A DNA stretch of 7,127 bases from the NCBI GenBank assembly GCA_943327015.2, contig CALPVM020000121.1:1-7127 (forward strand), given 5' to 3'. This document shows positions 1 to 5,850 of this stretch, in pieces. A program made the position numbers and the translations under genes. The notes below the pieces were generated by a model. That model made no database searches and was not told where the DNA came from. It was given only the letters and a program-made list of their open reading frames with translations. Origin of the DNA: Akkermansia muciniphila. Its GTDB lineage: Bacteria > Pseudomonadota > Gammaproteobacteria > Burkholderiales > Burkholderiaceae_C. The first letter of the stretch is position 1; each line of letters opens with the position of its first letter.

Positions 1-1
1 A

Positions 2-79
2 CCCCAAAGCCCTGCGCTACAGTGGGATGATCTGATGGTGCACCCCAACTACATGCATGCTTTGGACTTGATTGCCTGA
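2..79 (+). CDS. C-terminal fragment of an unidentified protein
   Basis: An open frame enters from the left edge and stops at TGA 77-79; the other two plus frames close by about base 35. The visible tail has 25 residues and ends WDDLMVHPNYMHALDLIA. I do not recognise the family from this much. After the stop there are 87 bp before the convergent PilZ gene. With so little sequence it could also be a chance open frame, but its position opposite a convergent gene with a stem-loop between them fits a real gene end. Confidence 0.45.
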   Translation, partial: PQSPALQWDDLMVHPNYMHALDLIA

Positions 80-104
80 GTTGTAAGCCCTATTTCTTGT
101 TGAG

Positions 105-130
105 GGGTTCGGCGCAGTTTTCGCCGACCC
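105..130. other. GC-rich stem-loop between convergent genes
   Basis: GGGTTCGGCG (105-114) pairs with CGCCGACCC (122-130) with one bulged T and a 7-nt loop, CAGTTTT. It lies between the end of the left-edge gene and the end of the PilZ gene, where a two-way terminator would be expected. Neither strand has a clean U-tract after the stem: the plus strand continues TGGTAAAAAAAG and the minus strand CTCAACAAG. It is therefore a candidate transcript-end hairpin, not a textbook intrinsic terminator. Confidence 0.4.
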
Positions 131-166
131 TGGTAAAAAAAGATAGAAGAGGGCGCTTCGTACAAC

Positions 167-853
167 TTATTGTGTCACAGGCGTTTGGGTCATGAAGTTG
201 AGCGCTAACTTATCTTGTTGGCTCAGGTTCTTGAACGACATTCCGATAAAGAAACCATCTTTGTTGGGCGCCATATTGCAGTGGCAGACACGTGCTTCCA
301 GGGCGATAGATATAGGGTTGTTTTCCATGGTTGCAGAGATGTAAACCAGCATGGCATCGCCGACTGCACCTAGAGCAGAGTTGGCTTTGATCATGGTACC
401 AGCGGTGCTGAGATCGACCATGGTGACATCAATTTCTGGAGCACCTGCAATAGTGCCATCTTTAGGTATTTTGATTTTGGTAGGCCAAGATGTTTTGGTA
501 CGCAAGGACTGACGTACCAAACGCGCTTCTACAAATTCCGGATAGGCCAAAAGCGCATAAATAAAGGGTTGATCGAAGGTTTGAAGTACTTTGCTTAAAA
601 ACGAAAACTCGTATTGACCGGTAAAACCTCGCACTATGCACACCTCACCTGATGTGAGACCTGTATCTTTGGAGTCGGCACCCAAGGGGCCAATCATTAC
701 GCCTTTACCTTCAATCGCGCTAAAGTACTGCGATTCATTCTTGGGGGCACCTTCTACCATTCTGCGCGTTTGCAGTGCCATACCTGGGCGCAAACCCAAT
801 GACTTGAGAGACAGTTTTGTAAACTCAGCGGACGTTGACTCGTTTTGCGACAT
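167..853 (-). CDS. PilZ-domain protein, probable c-di-GMP receptor (YcgR-like layout)
   Basis: A 228-residue cytoplasmic protein with no signal peptide. The N-terminal half (about 15-105) looks like the beta-rich flagellar-brake (YcgR N-terminal or PilZN) type of domain. The C-terminal half (about 110-222) is a PilZ domain. Both c-di-GMP motifs are visible: RxxxR as R114-QSL-R118, and DxSxxG as D147-LSTA-G152. A late G204-x-x-F207 (IGMSF) is also usual for PilZ domains. By family knowledge such proteins bind cyclic di-GMP and adjust motility, adhesion or export; the partner here is unknown. The gene lies 38 bp downstream of the alpha/beta hydrolase gene on the same strand with no terminator between, so co-transcription is likely. 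I see no Shine-Dalgarno sequence before ATG 853, so translation may be weak or coupled. The PilZ call is solid; the N-terminal domain is less certain. Confidence 0.85.
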   Translation of the reverse strand: MSQNESTSAEFTKLSLKSLGLRPGMALQTRRMVEGAPKNESQYFSAIEGKGVMIGPLGADSKDTGLTSGEVCIVRGFTGQYEFSFLSKVLQTFDQPFIYALLAYPEFVEARLVRQSLRTKTSWPTKIKIPKDGTIAGAPEIDVTMVDLSTAGTMIKANSALGAVGDAMLVYISATMENNPISIALEARVCHCNMAPNKDGFFIGMSFKNLSQQDKLALNFMTQTPVTQ

Positions 854-891
854 GATATTAATGATGAAAGGTTAATAATAAAACGTAAGAT

Positions 892-1911
892 TTAAGGCAA
901 TGATTGAACCCACTTGACGACATCTTTTACAGCAATGTCGGTAGAGCCAGGGCTTCTGATAGCTCCCACTAGCATATGTTGCCCCTCATTTTCTGCGTAT
1001 GTTACAGCTTGTAGAGTCTTAATTGGTGATGCAATACGGTCAAATACAGCTTTTATTTCCACGGGATCAACAACTGAATCTTTTTCGCTATAAACAACCA
1101 TGACAGGTGTTTTGAATTGGCTCAAATCACTGTCGCGTACGCTTTTTACCAAAGCCATCATGGGAAATACGGCTTGCGATGGATAACTAAATGTCCAGGC
1201 ACCAGCTACCTGCTTGTTTTCTGGTTCCCATGAACGGGTAGGACCCATAATCAGAGTCGCCAGTTGTTTACCCCAAGGGGTATTAATAATTTCAGAATTT
1301 TTGTCCTTGGGGCCATAGTTGGGCGAAAAAAACACATAGGCTGCAACCTTGCTAGCTTCCGGGCTGGTGGCAAACCATGTTGATAAGGTGGCACCCGTTG
1401 AGCAACTGATAACTAGTACTTTGTTGCCAAGGGCCTGCCCAATGCGAATCGCCTCTACTGCATCTGCCATCCAGTCTTGCGGCGAGGCTTCGGCCATGGC
1501 TTGGTTGGATCTTCCATGACCGGTCAGCCGGGTATGAAATGCATTGGCTCCCAGTATTTTGGCTACGTTATCTGTCAGCGGTGCTGTTTCTAAGCGGCTA
1601 GCAGAGAATCCGTGAATGTAAACAACCGACCAAGGGGTTTTATTTTTTTTTGCAGAGTTCCATACAATCCCTTTGGCATTGCCGGGCTTGATGTCTGAAT
1701 ACGCCGCTTCACTGGATTGGATCCAACTTTCAAGCTGAGAAATGTTCTCTGGTGGTAATGGCCTAGGGGTAGGGGTCTTGGGGCCCAGATGGTTACGGGG
1801 GCCCAGCATATAGACTCCAACAACCACTACTGCAACAGAGAGGGCTGCAACGCCAGCAATTTTTCGAAAACGCGATGGAGTCGCGGGCACTGACGGTGAT
1901 TTCTTTTGCAT
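892..1911 (-). CDS. membrane-anchored alpha/beta hydrolase (esterase or lysophospholipase-like)
   Basis: A 339-residue protein. A basic N-terminus is followed by one hydrophobic segment (about 17-36), a signal anchor or uncleaved signal, then a proline-rich linker (about 44-54). The rest is a periplasmic alpha/beta-hydrolase domain. Visible elements are the oxyanion-loop HG (H100-G101 in YIHGFSASR), HTRLTGHG (126-133), a nucleophile elbow with S171, a likely acid D278 in YSEKDSVVDP (D282 is an alternative), and catalytic H312 in EGQHML. The elbow is S169-C-S-T-G173, so the first glycine of the usual GxSxG is serine. This resembles monoglyceride-lipase or carboxylesterase folds, but the substrate cannot be read from sequence. 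ATG 1911 has a strong Shine-Dalgarno, GAGGAG, at 1926-1921 with 9-nt spacing. It is the first gene of a probable pair with the PilZ gene. Confidence 0.85.
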   Translation of the reverse strand: MQKKSPSVPATPSRFRKIAGVAALSVAVVVVGVYMLGPRNHLGPKTPTPRPLPPENISQLESWIQSSEAAYSDIKPGNAKGIVWNSAKKNKTPWSVVYIHGFSASRLETAPLTDNVAKILGANAFHTRLTGHGRSNQAMAEASPQDWMADAVEAIRIGQALGNKVLVISCSTGATLSTWFATSPEASKVAAYVFFSPNYGPKDKNSEIINTPWGKQLATLIMGPTRSWEPENKQVAGAWTFSYPSQAVFPMMALVKSVRDSDLSQFKTPVMVVYSEKDSVVDPVEIKAVFDRIASPIKTLQAVTYAENEGQHMLVGAIRSPGSTDIAVKDVVKWVQSLP

Positions 1912-1987
1912 GCAGCCTGTCTCCTCAATGTCGTGTTATTTGGATGACCGAAAAACCATGTATTTGGGCTTTTTAGATATTTATTAA

Positions 1988-2016
1988 TTGCGTTAACATG
2001 ATACATCGGCTATGCC
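1988..2016 (+). promoter_or_regulatory. possible sigma-70 promoter for the lipoprotein gene
   Basis: TTGCGT (1988-1993) and TATGCC (2011-2016) are separated by 17 bp, which would start transcription near 2023. Only three of six bases match consensus in each box, so this is a weak candidate. It sits in the 128-bp divergent gap between the hydrolase and the lipoprotein gene. I could not pick a convincing promoter for the hydrolase on the other strand. Confidence 0.2.
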
Positions 2017-2039
2017 TTTGAGAACAGAAGGGTTCTACT

Positions 2040-2525
2040 ATGAAACAATTTTTTTGCAGCATCAAAAGGGCGCTCGCATTATTGTTAGTTATTAGCGTTT
2101 CGGGTTGTGCGCGAATGGATGCGGTGGGTACCAGCGTATTGTCAACTTCTATGGATACTGTCGCTATCGTTAATGATCAAATTGTGCGGGGCAGACTCCT
2201 CTTGTATCCAGACCGAACCGGCAGAGTTACCTTGAATGCGGACAAACCCGATGACAAGGGCTTTTCAGTGAGCTGTATGGGAAGATTTCGTTATTTGGCT
2301 ACCACCAACGGCACCATTGACTTGCGCTGCAACTCAGGAATAATGAGTGAACTAAATTTTTCAATGTTGAGCGAAATCAGCGGTTACGCCTACGACGCAT
2401 CCAGTGATGGTGGTTTGAGCATGGTGTTCGGGCTGGACGACATGGAGGCCAAGTCGTATTTACAGCCCCCACCCCTTAAGCGTTTGCTTATTTCATCTGA
2501 AAGCGGGCAATTGGAATTGCAGTGA
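2040..2525 (+). CDS. small lipoprotein of unknown function
   Basis: A 161-residue protein with a lipoprotein signal: K2, K9 and R10, a hydrophobic core (11-20) and lipobox V20-S-G-C23. The mature protein should be lipidated at C23. Position +2 is alanine, so by the Lol rule it should go to the outer membrane. The mature part is short and mostly beta-prone, with two further cysteines, C79 (SCMG) and C97 (LRCNSG), that could form a disulfide. It ends in a FGLDDMEAKSYL segment and a proline-rich PPP (143-145). The pattern of a cysteine-glycine pair, a second cysteine with NSG and a late FG segment recalls small conserved proteobacterial lipoproteins, but I cannot name the family. Start ATG 2040 is supported by AGAAGGG (2026-2032) at 7-nt spacing. 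It is divergent from the hydrolase gene and convergent with pyrD, 16 bp away. Confidence 0.8.
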   Translation: MKQFFCSIKRALALLLVISVSGCARMDAVGTSVLSTSMDTVAIVNDQIVRGRLLLYPDRTGRVTLNADKPDDKGFSVSCMGRFRYLATTNGTIDLRCNSGIMSELNFSMLSEISGYAYDASSDGGLSMVFGLDDMEAKSYLQPPPLKRLLISSESGQLELQ

Positions 2526-2541
2526 CTTCGATGCTCTAGGT

Positions 2542-3594
2542 TTATTTACGCAGTTTTTGCAGGGCTTGTGCGGCCTCGTGCACCAGTTGCGGGCCACGGT
2601 AAATGAGGCCGGTGTAAATTTGCACGACATCGGCTCCGGCCTTGATTTTGCTGACGGCATCTTCTGCACTCATGATGCCCCCCACCCCGATGATTGGAAA
2701 TTTGCTGCCCAACGCAGCGCGTAACTGGCTGATGACGCGGTTGCTGGATTCGAGCACTGGGGCCCCAGACAATCCACCCGCTTCGTTTCCATGTTGTAAG
2801 TGCTTAACCGCTTCGCGGCTGAGCGTGGTGTTGGTGGCTATAACCCCGTCCATGCCGTGCTTACGCAGTGTTTGGGCAATTAAGCCCACTTGCGTATCGT
2901 CCAAGTCTGGTGCAATTTTTACAAAAATGGGTTTGCTTTTGCCAAAGGTTTGGGCTAACTCCTCACGTTTTTCGGCAATGGCACCTAGCAGTGCATCCAG
3001 CGCTTCGTCGCTTTGCAAGCTGCGGAGATTTTTGGTGTTAGGGCTGGAGATGTTCACCACAATATAGTCAGCATGCGGGTACACGCCTTGCAGACATTTA
3101 AGGTAGTCATCGGTGGCATTTTCAATCGGGGTAGCTGCATTTTTACCGATATTTAAGCCAAGTAACACCGGGTTGTTGGGTGTTGCGCGCATGCTGGACT
3201 GCTGTACGTTGGCTATAAAAGCATCTAAGCCCTGGTTGTTAAAACCTAGACGGTTAATGATAGCTCCGGCCTCGGGCAAGCGGAACATGCGCGGTTTAGG
3301 ATTGCCGGGTTGAGCCAGAGGTGTTACGGTGCCCACCTCAATAAAGCCAAAACCCATAGCAGCCAGGCCATCAATACAACGGGCATTTTTATCGAGCCCC
3401 GCGGCCATTCCTACACGATTTGGAAAGGTCAGTCCTGCCAGCTCAATCGGGTCATCCACCCGGCTTTGGCAGTATGCTAGCTTGAGTGGTGTTTTTTGGC
3501 TGAGTGCCAGTCCGGCCATGGTCAGGTCATGTGCAGCTTCGGCATCCATTTGGAATAAAAACTGACGCGCCAGGCTGTAGGGAACGAGAGACAT
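2542..3594 (-). CDS. pyrD: dihydroorotate dehydrogenase (quinone), class 2
   Basis: This FMN enzyme oxidises dihydroorotate to orotate, the fourth step of pyrimidine synthesis, and passes electrons to ubiquinone at the inner membrane. It has 350 residues against 336 in E. coli. The N-terminal helical part (about 1-45, with LARQFLFQMDAEAAHDLTM) is the membrane and quinone-binding region that marks class 2. Conserved elements are AAGLDKN with K69, RLGFNNQG (115-122), NISSPNTKNLR with catalytic-base S184 (E. coli Ser175), VKIAPDL with K226, ATNTT (253-257), GGLSG (273-277) and the phosphate-binding end VGGI (304-307) and YTGLIYRGP (327-335). ATG 3594 has AAGGA upstream at about 8-nt spacing. It is divergent from rpiA and appears to be a single-gene unit. 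Confidence 0.97.
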   Translation of the reverse strand: MSLVPYSLARQFLFQMDAEAAHDLTMAGLALSQKTPLKLAYCQSRVDDPIELAGLTFPNRVGMAAGLDKNARCIDGLAAMGFGFIEVGTVTPLAQPGNPKPRMFRLPEAGAIINRLGFNNQGLDAFIANVQQSSMRATPNNPVLLGLNIGKNAATPIENATDDYLKCLQGVYPHADYIVVNISSPNTKNLRSLQSDEALDALLGAIAEKREELAQTFGKSKPIFVKIAPDLDDTQVGLIAQTLRKHGMDGVIATNTTLSREAVKHLQHGNEAGGLSGAPVLESSNRVISQLRAALGSKFPIIGVGGIMSAEDAVSKIKAGADVVQIYTGLIYRGPQLVHEAAQALQKLRK

Positions 3595-3644
3595 TGGATA
3601 ATTCCTTGCTTACATACAATTATTGAATAAAGGTATTTTCTCAG
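3595..3644. promoter_or_regulatory. 50-bp divergent promoter region between pyrD and rpiA
   Basis: Both genes must start transcription in or very near this A+T-rich gap, so their promoters probably overlap or reach into the opposite coding sequence. Both ribosome-binding sites lie in it: AAGGA for pyrD on the minus strand, and AAAGG (3629-3633) for rpiA, 11 nt from its ATG. I could not assign convincing -35 and -10 boxes on either strand. Confidence 0.4.
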
Positions 3645-4388
3645 ATGACAACCGCTTCTATCCCGGATAGCGCAACTTTGCAGTCTCAAGTTGCATCGCA
3701 AACGCTCACACAAGATCAACTAAAGGCTTTGGTGGGTCAGGCGGCGCTGCAGTATGTGGTGCCAGGCGAGATTATTGGGGTGGGTACCGGGTCAACGGTC
3801 AACCATTTTATTGATGCACTCGGCAGCATCAAAGGGCACATTAAAGGCGCAGTGTCTAGCTCGGTCGTCAGTACCCAGCGCTTGCAGGCCTTAGGCATAC
3901 CGGTGTTTGATTGCAATAGTGTCAGCCGCATTGCTGTGTACATTGACGGTGCCGATGAAATTGATAAGCATGGTTTTATGATTAAGGGCGGCGGCGCAGC
4001 GTTAACGCGTGAAAAAATTGTGGCGGCCCAGTCTGAGAAGTTTGTGTGTATTGCAGACGAGTCCAAGCTGGTAACAACCTTGGGTAAGTTTCCGTTGCCG
4101 GTAGAGGTGATACCTATGTCTTCACAGCGGATTATTTCGCAATTTCAAACCAAGGGTGCAACTGCCAGCTTACGTATGAAAGCCAATCAGCCTGTGGTAA
4201 CAGACAACGGGCAGTATATTTTGGATGTCACGGGTTTGCAAATTACCGACCCGTTGGCATTTGAAACCGAAGTGAGCCAATGGCCGGGAGTGCTTACGGT
4301 AGGGGTTTTTGCCTACCAGCGCGCCCATGTATGCCTGTTGGGAACCGCAACTGGAGTCAAAACCTTGAACTTTGACCCGCCGGTTTAA
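3645..4388 (+). CDS. rpiA: ribose-5-phosphate isomerase A
   Basis: This cytoplasmic enzyme interconverts ribulose 5-phosphate and ribose 5-phosphate in the non-oxidative pentose phosphate pathway, supplying ribose for nucleotides. Residues 21-247 match the whole E. coli protein (219 aa) nearly end to end: GVGTGST (45-51), DGADE (101-105) with the active-site aspartates D101 and D104, KGGGAALTREK (114-124) with K114 and the catalytic-base E123, and the substrate lysine K27 in LTQDQLK. These sit at a constant +20 offset from E. coli D81, D84, K94, E103 and K7. The first 20 residues are an extra polar N-terminus. No in-frame start lies nearer the conserved region (the matching position is CTC Leu), so ATG 3645 stands. 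rpiA ends 16 bp from the convergent gspF end, with only an imperfect stem-loop (4368-4391) across its stop and no U-tract. Confidence 0.97.
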   Translation: MTTASIPDSATLQSQVASQTLTQDQLKALVGQAALQYVVPGEIIGVGTGSTVNHFIDALGSIKGHIKGAVSSSVVSTQRLQALGIPVFDCNSVSRIAVYIDGADEIDKHGFMIKGGGAALTREKIVAAQSEKFVCIADESKLVTTLGKFPLPVEVIPMSSQRIISQFQTKGATASLRMKANQPVVTDNGQYILDVTGLQITDPLAFETEVSQWPGVLTVGVFAYQRAHVCLLGTATGVKTLNFDPPV

Positions 4389-4404
4389 GTTGTAAATCGC
4401 AGTC

Positions 4405-5622
4405 TTATTTGACCAGCTGGTTCATTTGCAGTATGGGTTGTAACACGGCCAGCACAATTAGCATCACAGCAATACCCATAAAGACAATCAGCAGGGGCTC
4501 TAAAATAGTGGCGAGCTGCAGCGCACGGCGTTGTACTTCGGAGCGCAGTTGCACTGCTGCCCGATCCAGCATTTCAGGTAACTGGCCAGTTTGTTCGCCC
4601 AGACGCGCAAACATGCCCAGCAAAGCCGGAAAACGCTTGTTGGCAACTAAAGCGTTGGCCAGCGGAGCGCCTTCCCGCACCATCACCATAGCTTGCAAGG
4701 CATCGGCACGCATGGCGCTGTTAGAAAGGGTTTCCGCAGCAGCTTGAAGGGCTTTAAGGATCGGTACCCCCGCCGAACCCAACATGGCCAAGGTGCTGGC
4801 AAAGCGGGCTGCGTTGTAGCCACGCGCCAACCTGCCCAAAATGGGTAGACGTAGCCAAGCGGAATCAAATCTTTCACGAAATCCAGCTTGTGCAAAAGCA
4901 AATTTGGCACCAATGCCTGTTAATACAAGGACGATTAGCATTATCCATCCGTAATTACGCACAGCGCCACTGATAGACAGCATGATGCTGGTAAGTAAAG
5001 GCAATGCCCGTTTGCTGCCTGCAAAAACCGTGGCGACTTGAGGCACAACATATGCCAGCAAAAACAGCACTATCACAATAGCTACCAAACTAACAATAAT
5101 GGGGTAGATGGCTGCCCCCATCACCTTGGCTTGAAGGTTTTGCTGTTCTTCGAGTTCGTCTGCCAAACGCTCCATGACCAAGCCTAATTTCCCGCTATTT
5201 TCACCGGCACCAATGACTGCTACAAAAATGGGTGAAAACTCTTTGGGGTGTTGCGCCAATGCTCTGGAGAGAGATGAACCGCTGTTGACCTCGGAGCGGA
5301 TGGTGGCAGTCAGGTCACGTTGGGCTTCGGTTTCGGCTTCTTCAGAGAGCGAATGCAGCGCTCTCTCTAACGGTAATCCTGCAGAAACCAAGCCTGCCAG
5401 TTGTCTGGCAAGTATGGCTTTTTGTGCGCCATTAAAGGCAGGTCGGTGCATTACCTGGATCTCGCCAACGGTTTTTTTGTTGGCGCTTAATGTTTCAACC
5501 ACAATGGGTACCAGCCTTTGGCTACGCAGTTGGCTGCGCGCGGCTTTAACCGAGTCGGCTTCAAGTACACCCTTGCGGGTTTTACCGTCAGAATCTAGTG
5601 CTTCGTATGAGTAGGCTGGCAT
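4405..5622 (-). CDS. gspF: type II secretion system inner-membrane protein GspF
   Basis: GspF (PilC family) is the polytopic inner-membrane platform protein that works with the ATPase GspE and with GspL/GspM to drive pseudopilus assembly and export of folded periplasmic proteins. The 405-residue length is typical. The N-terminus MPAYSYEALDSDGKTRKG is the usual GspF opening. Two repeated T2SSF domains follow (about 69-192 and 272-394), each with its signature: GAGENSGKLG (138-147) and RLGEQTGQLPEML (340-352). Membrane segments lie at about 169-194, 223-243 and 374-396, the last starting at the characteristic EPLLIVFMG, and the protein ends MNQLVK. GspF fits better than type IV pilus PilC because of the N-terminus and tail, but the two families are related. 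No other gsp gene is visible; its downstream neighbour is the convergent rpiA. There is no Shine-Dalgarno before ATG 5622. Confidence 0.92.
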   Translation of the reverse strand: MPAYSYEALDSDGKTRKGVLEADSVKAARSQLRSQRLVPIVVETLSANKKTVGEIQVMHRPAFNGAQKAILARQLAGLVSAGLPLERALHSLSEEAETEAQRDLTATIRSEVNSGSSLSRALAQHPKEFSPIFVAVIGAGENSGKLGLVMERLADELEEQQNLQAKVMGAAIYPIIVSLVAIVIVLFLLAYVVPQVATVFAGSKRALPLLTSIMLSISGAVRNYGWIMLIVLVLTGIGAKFAFAQAGFRERFDSAWLRLPILGRLARGYNAARFASTLAMLGSAGVPILKALQAAAETLSNSAMRADALQAMVMVREGAPLANALVANKRFPALLGMFARLGEQTGQLPEMLDRAAVQLRSEVQRRALQLATILEPLLIVFMGIAVMLIVLAVLQPILQMNQLVK

Positions 5623-5628
5623 GGTGCA

Positions 5629-5634
5629 ATATTA
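5629..5634 (-). promoter_or_regulatory. possible -10 box giving a leaderless gspF transcript
   Basis: On the minus strand TAATAT ends seven bases before the A of the gspF start codon, so transcription would begin at the ATG itself. That would explain the missing Shine-Dalgarno. The -35 position shows only CAAACC at 17-bp spacing, a poor match, so this is speculative. Confidence 0.2.
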
Positions 5635-5643
5635 GCGTGTTCT

Positions 5644-5749
5644 AAACCTAGGGTTTGTACTAATTTTGAATTTTTTTTTAGAACATAAAATTAGTTCATG
5701 ACTCATAAGTCATTAGGTTTTTTGTAAGCCATAAGCCCATCAAAAAACC
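5644..5749. repeat. array of four adjacent inverted repeats in the gspF-lipase gap
   Basis: Four inverted repeats, each with perfect arms, follow one another with exactly two bases between each. They are AAACC/GGTTT (5644-5648 and 5652-5656, loop 3); ACTAATTTT/AAAATTAGT (5659-5667 and 5687-5695, loop 19); ATGACT/AGTCAT (5698-5703 and 5708-5713, loop 4); and GGTTTTTTG/CAAAAAACC (5716-5724 and 5741-5749, loop 16). None is followed by a U-tract that would make it an intrinsic terminator. They lie where promoters and operators for gspF and the lipase should be. The arms are unrelated in sequence, so this is not a repeat family. They could be protein-binding sites or a folded leader. Confidence 0.6.
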
Positions 5750-5769
5750 ACAAAGCGACAACGCCCGCA

Positions 5770-5843
5770 TCCAAGAGGTCGCACATGGTTACAACCGATA
5801 TTTGTGCTTTTTATTTTAATTTTTGGCTTGATCGCCTCTTGGA
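5770..5843 (+). promoter_or_regulatory. lipase leader: long-range helix covering two ribosome-binding sites
   Basis: TCCAAGAGG (5770-5778) is perfectly complementary to CCTCTTGGA (5835-5843). The first arm carries AAGAGG, a Shine-Dalgarno 6 nt before an in-frame ATG at 5785. The second arm covers GGA of the GGAG (5841-5844) that serves the lipase ATG at 5851. In RNA the helix would hide both sites. Inside the loop, GCACA (5781-5785) can pair with TGTGC (5803-5807), which would also tie up the A of the upstream ATG. Folding is read by eye and untested. Confidence 0.4.
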
Positions 5844-5850
5844 GAAATAC

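Noticed and set aside
2507..2520. Palindrome GCAATT-GG-AATTGC at the end of the lipoprotein gene
   Set aside because: It is inside coding sequence, has a very short loop and no T-run follows; likely chance.
2642..3067. Plus-strand frame of 141 codons inside pyrD
   Set aside because: It lies wholly within the clearly real pyrD on the other strand and has no recognisable domain.
3522..3719. Minus-strand 65-codon frame across the pyrD-rpiA gap
   Set aside because: It overlaps both real gene starts in other frames and matches nothing.
4368..4391. Stem-loop AACTTTGACC/GGTTTAAGTT across the rpiA stop as a terminator
   Set aside because: Two internal mismatches and no U-tract on either strand; too weak to call.
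5174..5614. Plus-strand frame of 146 codons inside gspF
   Set aside because: It is the shadow of gspF, which has full family signatures on the opposite strand.
5716..5749. GGTTTTTTG/CAAAAAACC hairpin as an intrinsic terminator
   Set aside because: The stem is mostly A-T pairs and no T-tract follows on either strand; kept only as part of the inverted-repeat array.
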